DNA from: an uncultured Eudoraea sp.
Lineage (GTDB): Bacteria; Bacteroidota; Bacteroidia; Flavobacteriales; Flavobacteriaceae
NCBI GenBank assembly: GCA_947258405.1
Contig: CAMYIE010000005.1
Span: 1 to 64,000 of the forward strand
Direction of reading: 5' to 3'
Length of the DNA: 64,000 nucleotides
Made by a program: the position numbers and the translations under genes. The notes under the pieces were generated by a model, which made no database searches, was not told the origin of the DNA, and saw only the letters and a list, made by a program, of their open reading frames with translations. Shown here one piece after another: positions 27,530 through 36,648 of the stretch (its first letter is position 1; each line of letters opens with the position of its first letter).

Positions 27530-29959
27530 TTACAAGCTGATGTTAAGACCCAGTATGAAGTTTATTCCAGGTCCAGCAATACCTGAGGAATATGTACGAT
27601 ATCGCTGATCCGTAATATTTTCAATATTGAAATTGGCTTTTAGGTTTTTGCTGATTTGATATTGAGATCGAAAATTCAGCGTATACCAGGAAGGTGAGAA
27701 TGGGTCGCCATTTACATCGGTATCATATAGGAAAGGTTTATTCCTTTCAGTCAGGGCCAGATCTTCAAATGGAATCTCGCCATTGAAATTCACAAAAAGA
27801 TCGGCCTGGATCCTTTGATTTTTCCACAGGACATGAAAATCACCAAAAGCCGGGGCTACATGCCTAACCGGGAGCTCTATTCCAGAATCGTCCTCTTCTA
27901 TGCCATTGGCGTGGGTATAATTGGCCCGCACCGACCAATTCTCGGTTACGAAAGCTTCGAGTCCCAGTTCGACGCCATATACGTAAGCCCTGGCAGCATT
28001 CTGGATTGCCTGAACATCGGAAAGTTCTCCATTGTAAATAACCTGGCTCTGTCCGTTAAAAGTAAAATCCCGGCGTACCAATGCGTTATCGAGATAGGTG
28101 TAATAGGCTGCCCCTTTAAGAACCAGTTTATCTTTAAAATTTTTCCGAATTCCCAACTCGGCATTGTAAGCGTATTCGGGTTTCAGGTTTGGGTTGGGGA
28201 CCACCACAGCACCTGGTTCTGAATCGAATACCTTGCCAATATCGTCTATATTTGGTGATCTGAAACCGCTTGATCCATTCACTGTGATTTGCAAACTGGC
28301 CTTTGGAAACCAGCTGAATCCTATACTTCCGGTAAGTGCTCCATTATTGCTCTTAGTACTTGTAAACGGGAAAGGATAGTAAGTGGTATCGAAATCCGCC
28401 GCGAGCCATATATGATTGTATCTCAAGCCTGAAAGAAGTGTGAAATTGGGTTTGGTCTTATACTCTGCACTGAGATATGCCGCGGCCGATTGCCAGGTAG
28501 AGCCATCGGGATATCGGGAAGGAGCCCCGCCTACAGCACCGGTGTCGATATTCTGTTGTGACCCAATAGATCCAACTATATTAAAGATATATTCCAGGCC
28601 GTAATACAACCTCAGATCGCCCATTCTTTTATTCTCAAAATCCAGATTGGCCGATAGGGCATCAACCTTTTCCTCTGTGGTAAACCTGTCCGGGTCTTGA
28701 AAATTTCGTTCGTTTCGACTTTCCGCGAATCTTTGATAGGCAGCAGTTAACCTAAGGCGATCATAAAATTTTCCCCTGCCGATATGTTCGAGCTGCAGGT
28801 TACCCAGGAACCATTTCTGAGGTCCGTAAAACCATTCGGCCGAACGAAGTCCTTCCCCATTCTCATCGGGTCGTATAAGTCGGTCGTACCTGGAAAAATC
28901 CGAAGTCTCTGAATAATGAAGACCCAAATCAAAATTCCATCTGTTCTTTGTTCTGTGAGATACCTTTTGCATAAGGCTGAATTGGCTATATCCTGTAGGT
29001 AGCTGTACCAGTGGCTCAGCATTTGCCACCAACACATCTGTACCGTTCACTCTTCTGACAAAATTGTTCCGCAGGTAGGAATCGGGACCCCTGCTTCCCA
29101 TTTTTAAATCGTTGAATGAGTTATAGGAAAAGCTGGTAAGAAAGGCCCATCGTTTTTTCCCAAGATTAAAATCTGCATGCACGGTACTTTCACTATTGGC
29201 AGAGGCGAATCGATAATTGGCATGGGCTGCGAAATTTAAACTATCGCGATCGGCATATTGGGGTGAGGCTGTAATAAAATTCATCACACCACCAATGGCA
29301 TCACTTCCATAGATCACAGAACCAGGTCCGAAAATAACTTCGGAGCTGCTGATATTGAAAGGATCAATAGAGATCACATTTTGAATATTCCCTCCTCTGA
29401 AAATAGCATTATTCATTCTCACACCATCTACAGAAAGCAGCACCCGATTGGTGGCAAATCCTCTGATCATTGGACTTCCTCCTCCCAGCTGACTCTTCTG
29501 GACGAAAACCTGTCCGCTGTTTGCAAGCAGATCCGCTGAAGTTTGCGGGGTTGTGAATGCAATGCTTTTAGCGTTTATCGATACTATCTTCTGGGGAATG
29601 TCTTTTTTCTGTTGTTCCCATTTGGAAATAGACATAACCACTTCGTCCAGCTGTTCAGGCTTAAGTGTCATATAAATCCTATATCCTCTTTTTCTCAACT
29701 GTATTTTTGTAGTTCTATATGTTTCGTAGCTGATATGCCTAAAAGTGAGTCTCTCATTATTTGAAAAAATGGCGAGGTCGCACCTTCCGTCGATATCTGA
29801 GATTGCGGTTTTAGTTTGGTTATCGTTGTAGACCACTACATTGCCAATAGGTTCACGCGAATCTACATCGATCACTCTGATTACCTGTGCCCGGATAGAG
29901 CCGACAGATAATACGAAGCAGATCAAAACGAGTCCGAATATGTCAGTTGAATACCTCAT
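27530..29959 (-). CDS. TonB-dependent receptor, heme/siderophore type
   Basis: An 809-residue receptor: signal peptide (residues 1-24, ending SIRAQ), a carboxypeptidase-like domain (~27-100), a TonB-box-like stretch, a plug (~115-230) with GSPMIRGFATNRVLLSVDG, and a 22-strand-type barrel ending FILGLNISL. The plug wording (RGF, NRVLL, DGVRMNNA, GSDAIGG) resembles heme and siderophore receptors; the actual ligand is not proven. The start lies 17 bases inside the 3' end of recO, so the two genes are probably co-transcribed. Confidence 0.9.
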   Translation of the reverse strand: MRYSTDIFGLVLICFVLSVGSIRAQVIRVIDVDSREPIGNVVVYNDNQTKTAISDIDGRCDLAIFSNNERLTFRHISYETYRTTKIQLRKRGYRIYMTLKPEQLDEVVMSISKWEQQKKDIPQKIVSINAKSIAFTTPQTSADLLANSGQVFVQKSQLGGGSPMIRGFATNRVLLSVDGVRMNNAIFRGGNIQNVISIDPFNISSSEVIFGPGSVIYGSDAIGGVMNFITASPQYADRDSLNFAAHANYRFASANSESTVHADFNLGKKRWAFLTSFSYNSFNDLKMGSRGPDSYLRNNFVRRVNGTDVLVANAEPLVQLPTGYSQFSLMQKVSHRTKNRWNFDLGLHYSETSDFSRYDRLIRPDENGEGLRSAEWFYGPQKWFLGNLQLEHIGRGKFYDRLRLTAAYQRFAESRNERNFQDPDRFTTEEKVDALSANLDFENKRMGDLRLYYGLEYIFNIVGSIGSQQNIDTGAVGGAPSRYPDGSTWQSAAAYLSAEYKTKPNFTLLSGLRYNHIWLAADFDTTYYPFPFTSTKSNNGALTGSIGFSWFPKASLQITVNGSSGFRSPNIDDIGKVFDSEPGAVVVPNPNLKPEYAYNAELGIRKNFKDKLVLKGAAYYTYLDNALVRRDFTFNGQSQVIYNGELSDVQAIQNAARAYVYGVELGLEAFVTENWSVRANYTHANGIEEDDSGIELPVRHVAPAFGDFHVLWKNQRIQADLFVNFNGEIPFEDLALTERNKPFLYDTDVNGDPFSPSWYTLNFRSQYQISKNLKANFNIENITDQRYRTYSSGIAGPGINFILGLNISL

Positions 29960-30662
29960 TCAGTATGGCAAGAGAACGGGGTTTTTGAAATCCGTGCAAA
30001 TGTAATTCAAAATACATAACAAGGTTTTGTAGCAGTTCCTGCCTTTCTTTTTTAGCCATCTTGACTGTGTGAAGAGCATCAAATTTTATGCCCAAAAGAC
30101 TCTTAAAATGATAAAGTGTAGTCCCATGCAATAATGGATTCAGTCCGGGTGTATCCACAAACTGTCCGGCCTGCAGATCGAAATACATAGTATCCGAATT
30201 AGAAATGTCTGGATAAAACCCCAGGAATTTACTGAGTCGAATCATAAAGTAAAGATGAAAATTAGAGACCAGATCATGGGTGTCGAGCCATTGGAACGAA
30301 GCTTCCAGGAATTGGAATAAGCCTGTATCTTCTTCGCCTTCCCCAATACTTTTCAGCAATATTTCGGCCAGGAAAATGGCGATTGCATTTTTGGCCATAT
30401 CACTATAAATACTGTGATAGTGATAGTTTGCCCGAACTTCGCGTATATGTTCCAGAGTTCCCCTGCCCTTATGACTGGCTACGATCTCGAGTTGTGTGAG
30501 CGGTTGAAAATAAGCCGCTTTAATCTTCGATTTCCTGGAACTTAAAACCCCCTTTAGCAAATACGATTGAAGTCCTGCTTTTTCTGTATAGGCCTTAACA
30601 ATAAGGCTCGAATCACCATATTTAATCGAAGAAAGGACAATTGCTTTGGTGGTGACTTGCAT
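29943..30662 (-). CDS. recO: DNA repair protein RecO
   Basis: A 239-residue protein with an N-terminal OB fold (residues 1-80, MQVTTKAIVLSSIKYGDSS) and a helical C-terminal domain; the zinc-binding cysteines of some RecO proteins are absent. It loads RecA at single-stranded gaps with RecR. A -7 element TAACTTTG lies 32 bases upstream. Its 3' end overlaps the following receptor gene. Confidence 0.94.
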   Translation of the reverse strand: MQVTTKAIVLSSIKYGDSSLIVKAYTEKAGLQSYLLKGVLSSRKSKIKAAYFQPLTQLEIVASHKGRGTLEHIREVRANYHYHSIYSDMAKNAIAIFLAEILLKSIGEGEEDTGLFQFLEASFQWLDTHDLVSNFHLYFMIRLSKFLGFYPDISNSDTMYFDLQAGQFVDTPGLNPLLHGTTLYHFKSLLGIKFDALHTVKMAKKERQELLQNLVMYFELHLHGFQKPRSLAILNEVFN

Positions 30663-30693
30663 GAGCAGGGTTCAATATTCAAGGTTGCTGGTA

Positions 30694-30701
30694 CAAAGTT
30701 A
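30694..30701 (-). promoter_or_regulatory. Promoter -7 element TAACTTTG of recO
   Basis: On the minus strand TAACTTTG matches TAnnTTTG exactly, with a predicted leader of about 25 bases before the recO ATG. The -33 region is not clear. Confidence 0.5.
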
Positions 30702-30755
30702 GCACCAATCATCTAAACCTTAGAACCAACAACCTTAAAAGGTGAACCTCTAAAC

Positions 30756-32111
30756 TTAAATAACACCCTGGGCCAGCATAGCATCGGCCACTTTTACGAA
30801 TCCTGCAATATTGGCTCCTCTAACATAATTACAGTAGCCACCATCCTCCATTCCATACTCTATACATGATTCGTGGATATCCTCCATAATTCCTTTTAGT
30901 CTCTCGTCTACCTCCTCGCGGGTCCAGCTAATTCTCAGGGAATTTTGAGACATTTCAAGACCTGAAGTGGCCACACCACCGGCGTTTGAAGCCTTACCTG
31001 GTGCAAAGAGAATACGAGCTTCCTGAAAGGCATGTATAGCTTCAGGTGTTGAAGGCATATTTGCTCCTTCAGCTACACAAATACAGCCGTTATTAATAAG
31101 TTTTTGGGCATCTTCCCCATCGAGTTCGTTTTGGGTCGCAGAAGGCAATGCGATATCACAAGGCACCTCCCAGGGGCGTTTACCTTCGTGATATTCTGCC
31201 GATTTATATTCTTTGGCGTACTCTGAAATCCTACCGCGTCTATTATTTTTAAGATCCATAACAAAGGCAAGTTTATCCTCATCGATCCCATCCTTGTCAT
31301 AGATATAGCCACCAGAATCGGAAAGAGTAATCACTTTTCCACCAAGATGTAATACTTTTTCTGCGGCATACTGTGCTACATTTCCCGAGCCGGAAACCAC
31401 CACAGTCTTATCCTTGATATCCTGATTTTTTGTATTTAACATACTCTGGGCAAAATACACCGTACCATAACCCGTTGCCTCCGGACGTATTTTGGAACCA
31501 CCCCATGAAAGCCCTTTACCTGTCAATACCCCGGTAAATTCGTTCCGTATCTTCTTGTACATTCCGAAGAGGTATCCAATCTCCCTTGATCCCACTCCGA
31601 TATCACCTGCCGGGACATCGGTATTTGGTCCTATATGTTTACATAATTCGGACATAAAAGCATGGCAAAACCGCATAACTTCATCATCGGACTTCCCTTT
31701 AGGGTCAAAATCGGATCCTCCTTTACCGCCTCCCATAGGAAGTGTGGTCAGACTGTTCTTAAATACCTGTTCAAAGGCAAGAAATTTAAGAATACTGGCG
31801 TTAACGGATGGGTGAAAACGCAAGCCGCCTTTATAGGGTCCAATTGCCGAATTCATCTGTATTCGATATCCTCGGTTAACATGGATCTCTCCATTGTCAT
31901 CGATCCATGATACTCGGAACGATAATAACCTCTCTGGTTCTACCATTCTCAGAAGGATATTCTTTCCATAATATATATCGTGCTGTGTGATGTAAGGAAT
32001 TACCGTTTCAGCTACTTCCTGTACAGCTTGTATGAATTCAGGCTCATGCCCGTTACGGGTGGTTACCTCATCCATAAATGCTTTGATGATTTCTTCCATT
32101 GAACTACTCAT
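30756..32111 (-). CDS. gdhA: Glutamate dehydrogenase, probably NADP-specific
   Basis: A 451-residue enzyme (start at MSSSMEE) that interconverts 2-oxoglutarate plus ammonia and glutamate. Family motifs: GGLRFHPSVN near 90, LPMGGGKGGSDFDPKG with the catalytic lysine near 125, and a Rossmann domain with VSGSGNVAQYA. Length and sequence are of the 450-residue hexameric type usually using NADP. The frame continues 76 codons further upstream, but that part overlaps the next gene and is not conserved-looking, so the start at 32111 is preferred. The 169 bases to the next gene contain two small inverted repeats. Confidence 0.96.
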   Translation of the reverse strand: MSSSMEEIIKAFMDEVTTRNGHEPEFIQAVQEVAETVIPYITQHDIYYGKNILLRMVEPERLLSFRVSWIDDNGEIHVNRGYRIQMNSAIGPYKGGLRFHPSVNASILKFLAFEQVFKNSLTTLPMGGGKGGSDFDPKGKSDDEVMRFCHAFMSELCKHIGPNTDVPAGDIGVGSREIGYLFGMYKKIRNEFTGVLTGKGLSWGGSKIRPEATGYGTVYFAQSMLNTKNQDIKDKTVVVSGSGNVAQYAAEKVLHLGGKVITLSDSGGYIYDKDGIDEDKLAFVMDLKNNRRGRISEYAKEYKSAEYHEGKRPWEVPCDIALPSATQNELDGEDAQKLINNGCICVAEGANMPSTPEAIHAFQEARILFAPGKASNAGGVATSGLEMSQNSLRISWTREEVDERLKGIMEDIHESCIEYGMEDGGYCNYVRGANIAGFVKVADAMLAQGVI

Positions 32112-32236
32112 TGGCTTAGGTATTATTGAATTGTGATTTTGAGAGTAAAAATATACCTTTTTGGCAATTTGAGGAGGCTTTTTTTTAATATTTGACAATT
32201 TTTTATACCCTGGAGGTATATCGGCAGAAATATCCG

Positions 32237-32254
32237 CATCCGGGCAGCCGGATG
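32237..32254. repeat. Short inverted repeat after the cystathionine enzyme gene
   Basis: CATCCGG, GCAG, CCGGATG forms a perfect 7-bp hairpin 26 bases past the stop of the cystathionine gamma-synthase/lyase gene. It lacks a T run, so it could be a weak terminator, an mRNA end stabiliser or a protein site. Confidence 0.4.
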
Positions 32255-32280
32255 GACAAAAATCTTCAGTGTTAAAGGGG

Positions 32281-33420
32281 CTATAAAAGGGCTTGCTCGA
32301 GGTCTGCAATAAGGTCTTGAACATCTTCGATTCCAACACTAAGACGAATCAGACTGTCTACCACACCGCTTTTTTCACGTTCTTCTTTGGGTATACTGGC
32401 GTGAGTCATGCTGGCCGGATGTCCTGCCAGGCTTTCCACACCACCCAAAGATTCCGCAAGGGTAAAGACCTGTAATCGTTCTACGATCTTAACGGCATCA
32501 TCGAAGTTACTTCCTTTGGGGATAAAAGAAAGCATCCCCCCAAAGTCGCTCATCTGTTCTGTAGCTACATCGTGATTAGGATGGGAAGTGAATCCTGGCC
32601 AATAGACTTTTTCGATCCCGGGATGGGTATCGAGGAATTCTGCAACAGCCTTGCAGTTTTCACAGTGGCGCTGCATTCTTACATGGAGGGTTTTTATCCC
32701 GCGAAGTACCAGAAAACTATCCATCGGGCCACATACCCCTCCACTGGCATTCTGCAGGAAATAAAGTTTCTCGGCCAGCTTGTCGTCATTAACTACCAGG
32801 GCTCCCACCACTACATCGCTATGGCCGCCAAGATACTTGGTCGCCGAATGCATTACAATATCAGCTCCCAAATCCAGTGGTATTTGAAGATAGGGGGTTG
32901 CAAAGGTATTGTCGACCGCCAGAAGAAGATCGTGTTTCCTGGCCAGCTCAGCTGCGGCTTTAATATCGATCACATTCATCATGGGATTAGTGGGCGTTTC
33001 AACCCAGAGGAGTTTGGTTTTTTCATTTATCAATGATTCCACCTCTTTTAAACTCTGCATGCCCACAAAGTGGAATCGAATGCCATATTTTTCAAATACC
33101 TGCCTGAACAACCGGTAACTCCCACCATAAAGATCATTTGTGGAAACCACTTCATCTCCAGGTTCGAGCAGTTTTATCACCGCATCGATTGCTGCTAATC
33201 CACTGGCAAAGGCGAGTCCATGCTTCCCGTTTTCAATGCTGGCCAAAGATCTTTCCAGGGCGGCACGAGTAGGGTTACCGCTACGGGAATATTCGTATCC
33301 TTTATGCCCTCCGGGGGTAGTCTGTGCATAGGTAGAGGTTTGATAAATAGGCGGCATAACCGCTCCATATGCCTCATCAGGTACCTGACCCCCGTGAATT
33401 GTCTTGCTGTTGAAACGCAT
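32281..33420 (-). CDS. Cystathionine gamma-synthase / gamma-lyase family PLP enzyme
   Basis: A 379-residue Cys/Met-metabolism PLP enzyme. YEYSRSGNPTR binds PLP phosphate, SGLAAIDAV and the NDLYGG segment follow, and the PLP lysine lies in HSATKYLGGHSD. It acts in transsulfuration; synthase and lyase activities cannot be separated from sequence. The start at 33420 (MRFNSKTIHGG) is chosen because a promoter -7 box at 33452-33459 would start transcription near 33445, making the in-frame ATG at 33441 nearly leaderless. Divergent from the DUF3298-type gene. Confidence 0.93.
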   Translation of the reverse strand: MRFNSKTIHGGQVPDEAYGAVMPPIYQTSTYAQTTPGGHKGYEYSRSGNPTRAALERSLASIENGKHGLAFASGLAAIDAVIKLLEPGDEVVSTNDLYGGSYRLFRQVFEKYGIRFHFVGMQSLKEVESLINEKTKLLWVETPTNPMMNVIDIKAAAELARKHDLLLAVDNTFATPYLQIPLDLGADIVMHSATKYLGGHSDVVVGALVVNDDKLAEKLYFLQNASGGVCGPMDSFLVLRGIKTLHVRMQRHCENCKAVAEFLDTHPGIEKVYWPGFTSHPNHDVATEQMSDFGGMLSFIPKGSNFDDAVKIVERLQVFTLAESLGGVESLAGHPASMTHASIPKEEREKSGVVDSLIRLSVGIEDVQDLIADLEQALL

Positions 33421-33451
33421 TCCGTCCTTGCCCATATCCATAATCTTTTCG

Positions 33452-33482
33452 CAAATGTATTGTTATCTTTTGGAGTAAGCAA
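33452..33482 (-). promoter_or_regulatory. Promoter of the cystathionine gamma-synthase/lyase gene
   Basis: On the minus strand TTG (33480-33482), a 20-bp spacer and TACATTTG (33452-33459) match the Bacteroidota consensus. The elements interleave with those of the divergent promoter at 33469-33498. Confidence 0.65.
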
Positions 33483-33498
33483 CGAATTGATAGATTTG
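33469..33498 (+). promoter_or_regulatory. Promoter of the DUF3298-type lipoprotein gene
   Basis: TTTG (33469-33472), an 18-bp spacer and TAGATTTG (33491-33498), 19 bases before the ATG. Its -33 element lies between the -7 and -33 elements of the opposite promoter, so polymerase can probably use only one of them at a time. Confidence 0.65.
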
Positions 33499-33517
33499 CA
33501 ATACCCAATACTCTATC

Positions 33518-34255
33518 ATGAAAAGCTTCCGTTATCTGCTCTTTTTACTTCTTCTTTCCGTGGGTTGTGGTAAGGAAGAAAAAATAGTCTTCGAAGAGCA
33601 ATTATTCAATGGTGAAAATTGCTCAACATGCCCTGAAATTCGAGTAAAAATTCCTGTAGCACTCGATAATAGAAAAATCAGTGAGACGGTCAATGATGCA
33701 CTCAAGGAAGAAGTTATCAGTCTTTTGGCCTATGACGAGGGTCAACAACCCGGCGATATTCCTGAAGCCATTTCCTCTTTCAGAAAAGGGTTCGATAAAT
33801 TGCAGGATGAATTCCCGGACGAGACGGTTCCGTGGGAGGCCAATATTGAGGCACAGGTGACCTTTGAAAACGAAGATATACTTACCATAGGTCTTAACTC
33901 CTATATTTTTACAGGAGGAGCACATGGTTATGGGTCCACTCGTTTCCTCAATTTCCATAAAAAATCAGGGCAGGAGCTCGACAATTCTGAACTTTTTAAA
34001 AATCACAAGAAATTTGTTGAATTTGCAGAGGATCAATTCCGACGCCAACAAAAGATCAAACCTGATCAGCCCATTAACAGTACTGGTTTTATGTTTGAGG
34101 GAGATGAATTTTACCTTCCCGAAAACATCGGTTATACTGAAAATGGCCTAAAGCTACTTTACAATCCCTATGAAGTTGCTTCTTATGCCGACGGAACTAT
34201 AGAACTCCTTCTTCCCTATACCGACATTAATAGTTTTTTAGAACTGAAAATATAG
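33518..34255 (+). CDS. DUF4163/DUF3298 (RsiV-like) lipoprotein
   Basis: A 245-residue lipoprotein (lipobox LLSVGC, Cys17). After a Cys-pair segment (NCSTCPEI) the protein has a DUF4163-like half (~45-130) and a DUF3298 half (~135-245; FTGGAHGYGS, followed by a DNSELF segment). In RsiV these domains form the extracellular lysozyme-binding part of an anti-sigma factor; here no anti-sigma helix is present, only the exported part. The function is therefore unknown. Its end lies two bases from the convergent DinB gene. Confidence 0.87.
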   Translation: MKSFRYLLFLLLLSVGCGKEEKIVFEEQLFNGENCSTCPEIRVKIPVALDNRKISETVNDALKEEVISLLAYDEGQQPGDIPEAISSFRKGFDKLQDEFPDETVPWEANIEAQVTFENEDILTIGLNSYIFTGGAHGYGSTRFLNFHKKSGQELDNSELFKNHKKFVEFAEDQFRRQQKIKPDQPINSTGFMFEGDEFYLPENIGYTENGLKLLYNPYEVASYADGTIELLLPYTDINSFLELKI

Positions 34256-34256
34256 T

Positions 34257-34739
34257 TTAGCCAAGCTTTATCCCCAGTACTTTTATCTGGGAGAGGATCA
34301 CTCCCAGGTGCAGGCCCTCGTGGTAATTATTAAAATGGATGGCATCTTCCACAGAACTCAGTGTTACTTTTGTGCTGGTGGTGTACTCCTCGTAGCCTTC
34401 GAAGATCCCTTTGTCATAATCCTGCGCTGCCCAAATGGCGGTTTCTACAAGGCCATTCTTCAAGAATTCGATCTCCTTTTTTTTGGGAATTCCGGTCGGC
34501 AGTGTCCCTTTCATATAAGTATTGATCCAATTCTCATCGACCCTGGCTGTCAGGCCACTGAACCGGTACAAAAGGATCTGCTGTGTGGCAATGATATGTG
34601 CTAGATTCCACCAGATCGAATTCCGGAATCCAGGAGGAATTTCGAACAGGAGATTTTCGGGGATATATTTCAGAAGGGACCTCAATAACTTCCTGTTTTG
34701 ATTTGTAATGTCGAATTGTTTGTCCAAGATGATTTCCAA
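34257..34739 (-). CDS. DinB family protein
   Basis: A 160-residue four-helix protein with the metal-binding His triad of DinB/YfiT proteins: His48 in NLAH and His140/His144 in YHEGLH. The family includes metal-dependent thiol transferases and many proteins without known activity. The start is TTG; no ATG lies nearby in frame. Convergent with the DUF3298-type gene. A second, distant DinB-like protein is encoded at 43592. Confidence 0.88.
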   Translation of the reverse strand: MEIILDKQFDITNQNRKLLRSLLKYIPENLLFEIPPGFRNSIWWNLAHIIATQQILLYRFSGLTARVDENWINTYMKGTLPTGIPKKKEIEFLKNGLVETAIWAAQDYDKGIFEGYEEYTTSTKVTLSSVEDAIHFNNYHEGLHLGVILSQIKVLGIKLG

Positions 34740-34772
34740 TATAGAATTAGTGGCTTTGGCCCACTAAAATAG

Positions 34773-34802
34773 TTGATTGCCCTTAAAAATGACTTACTTT
34801 TA
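34773..34802 (+). promoter_or_regulatory. Promoter of the ArsC-like/EamA gene pair
   Basis: TTG (34773-34775), a 19-bp spacer and TACTTTTA (34795-34802; one mismatch to TAnnTTTG), 22 bases before the ATG. Confidence 0.5.
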
Positions 34803-34824
34803 ACGCAATAAATTCGATTGCCTT

Positions 34825-35178
34825 ATGTACAAAATATACTATCTGAGTAGTTGCGATAGTTGCAGAAGGATATTAAAAGAATTGGCACCTCTCGGGGATA
34901 CGGTTCTTATTGATATTAAAACCCAGCCGCTTTCTTCCTCCCAACTCGAAGAAATGAGACAATTGGCCGGAAGTTATGAAGCGCTTTTTAGTAAGCGAGC
35001 GAGGCTATACAGGGAAAGGGGGCTTAACAAACAAAAACTTTCCGAAGAACAGTTCAAGACCTTGATATTGGAACATTATACCTTTCTAAAACGGCCTGTT
35101 ATGATCTTTGGCGGGAATATATTTATTGGGAATAGTGCCAAGATAGTTGCCGCGGCAAAAGAAACACTTCATGCTTGA
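34825..35178 (+). CDS. ArsC/Spx family thioredoxin-fold protein
   Basis: A 117-residue protein of the arsenate reductase-like family, with Cys10 and Cys13 in SSCDSCRR and the conserved arginine/proline end (LKRPVMIFGGNIFIGNS). Members reduce arsenate with glutathione or thioredoxin, or regulate RNA polymerase as Spx does; which applies is open, since no arsenic-resistance genes are nearby. It overlaps the following transporter gene by four bases (TTGA). Confidence 0.88.
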   Translation: MYKIYYLSSCDSCRRILKELAPLGDTVLIDIKTQPLSSSQLEEMRQLAGSYEALFSKRARLYRERGLNKQKLSEEQFKTLILEHYTFLKRPVMIFGGNIFIGNSAKIVAAAKETLHA

Positions 35179-36068
35179 GTAAACGTAACCTCGCCATATT
35201 ATCGGCTCTTGGAGCTACCACCATTTACGGTCTTAACCATACTATTGCCAAGGGGGTAATGCCCTTCTATATCCAACCCTTTGGATTCATTATGCTAAGG
35301 GTAATAGGCGCCTGTATTCTTTTCTGGGGTGTTTCCTTTTTTGGCCCGAAAGAAAAAGTGGAACGATCGGACTGGGGTCGTTTCCTGCTTTGTGCTATTT
35401 TCGGAATGGTCATCAATATGCTCGCATTCTTTAAAGGGCTCCAGCTCTCAACTCCTATTAATAGTGCGGTATTGGTAACCACCACGCCAATCATCGTAGT
35501 TCTGCTATCTATATTCCTGATTAAGGAAAAAGTTCGTTTTTATCGGGGTGTCGGCATCGTATTAGGTTTGATAGGTGCTATTATCCTGGTGTTGTATGGC
35601 CATGAGATAAGGGACGATGCTCCGGACATTAAGTTTGGGAATATTCTATTTTTAGTCAATGCTACTTCATTTGCACTTTATCTTATCCTGGCAAAAAAAC
35701 TGGTCGCCAAATATCATGTAATAACTTTGATGAAGTGGTTGTTTCTTATAGGTGTTATTATCAATATCCCGGTTGCCCTGACTGAATTTCTTGAAGTACG
35801 ATGGCTAGAACTTCCTCTCGAAGCAGCATTGACAATGGTTTTCGTGGTAGTGGGAACAACCTTTTGTGCCTACCTGTTCAACGTCTTTGCCCTCACTCAA
35901 TTAAAAGCCAGCACAGTGAGTTCATTTATCTATCTCCAGCCGGTAATCGGTATTTTGTTTGCTGTTTTAACCGGCAAAGACCAACTGACAGTTCTTAAGG
36001 TCGGCGCCGCCTGCCTGGTCCTTCTGGGAGTATATCTGGTTAGTCGTCAGAAGATTCCAGATCAATAG
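35175..36068 (+). CDS. EamA/DMT family transporter
   Basis: A 297-residue membrane protein with ten predicted helices in two EamA repeats (~7-140 and ~155-292). The drug/metabolite superfamily exports amino acids, metabolites or drugs; substrate unknown. The TTG start lies within the stop of the ArsC-like gene, so translation is coupled. The last 29 bases overlap the convergent thioesterase gene. Confidence 0.9.
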   Translation: MSKRNLAILSALGATTIYGLNHTIAKGVMPFYIQPFGFIMLRVIGACILFWGVSFFGPKEKVERSDWGRFLLCAIFGMVINMLAFFKGLQLSTPINSAVLVTTTPIIVVLLSIFLIKEKVRFYRGVGIVLGLIGAIILVLYGHEIRDDAPDIKFGNILFLVNATSFALYLILAKKLVAKYHVITLMKWLFLIGVIINIPVALTEFLEVRWLELPLEAALTMVFVVVGTTFCAYLFNVFALTQLKASTVSSFIYLQPVIGILFAVLTGKDQLTVLKVGAACLVLLGVYLVSRQKIPDQ

Positions 36069-36528
36069 GTTTCCTGGCAAATTTTCGTGTATCTTCTTTG
36101 GTCAGGATTCTGAAATCCTTTGTTTTTTCCGCTAAATCAAGATTATTAAACCATTTAGGATCCAAGGCAGTAAGCTTTCTGGTTTTGAGATCGATCCATC
36201 CTCCCATCAATTCACAATGAGCAATATTGCGCCCCTTGTGATCGTAAAAATTGTGTTGGAATTCAAAAAACATTCCGTCCTCACTTAGGCCCTTTACTTC
36301 GAATGAAACCCTGATCGGAGGACCGGGGAGTACTTCTTTGAAGTAATAGATGTGCTCATAGAAAACCACAGGCCCGATCTGATGCTCCATCATCCATTGA
36401 TGATCAAAACCCAGATCGATCAGTCGAGACATTCTGGTATGACTCATATAGTTGACATAGGTGGAGTTAGCAAGATGCCTGTTTGCATCCAGGTCGTTCC
36501 ACCGGATTTGAAATTCTTTTAAATACAT
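36040..36528 (-). CDS. Acyl-CoA thioesterase (4HBT hotdog fold)
   Basis: A 162-residue single hotdog-domain protein. The N-terminal IRWNDLDANRHLANSTY (residues 8-24) contains the Asp and Asn/His positions of the 4-hydroxybenzoyl-CoA thioesterase family, followed by a long helix (YVNYMSHTRM). It hydrolyses an acyl-CoA of unknown chain. Its 3' end overlaps the EamA gene by 29 bases in antisense. Confidence 0.9.
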   Translation of the reverse strand: MYLKEFQIRWNDLDANRHLANSTYVNYMSHTRMSRLIDLGFDHQWMMEHQIGPVVFYEHIYYFKEVLPGPPIRVSFEVKGLSEDGMFFEFQHNFYDHKGRNIAHCELMGGWIDLKTRKLTALDPKWFNNLDLAEKTKDFRILTKEDTRKFARKPIDLESSDD

Positions 36529-36568
36529 AGTTTAACGCTTAAATTTTATTATGCGTGCATAAGAATTT

Positions 36569-36576
36569 CAAAAATA
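36569..36576 (-). promoter_or_regulatory. Promoter -7 element TATTTTTG of the thioesterase gene
   Basis: Minus-strand TATTTTTG matches TAnnTTTG and lies 40 bases before the thioesterase ATG; no clear -33 element. Confidence 0.4.
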
Positions 36577-36648
36577 GTATCTATTTGCCAATAGAGCATT
36601 ATTCCCCTAAAATATTATCCCTATTTTTAGGATCGAAAATTTTAGCCC

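Noticed and set aside
32112-32339. A 76-codon N-terminal extension of glutamate dehydrogenase
   Set aside because: It overlaps the cystathionine enzyme gene and crosses intergenic inverted repeats. The family starts at the ATG at 32111.
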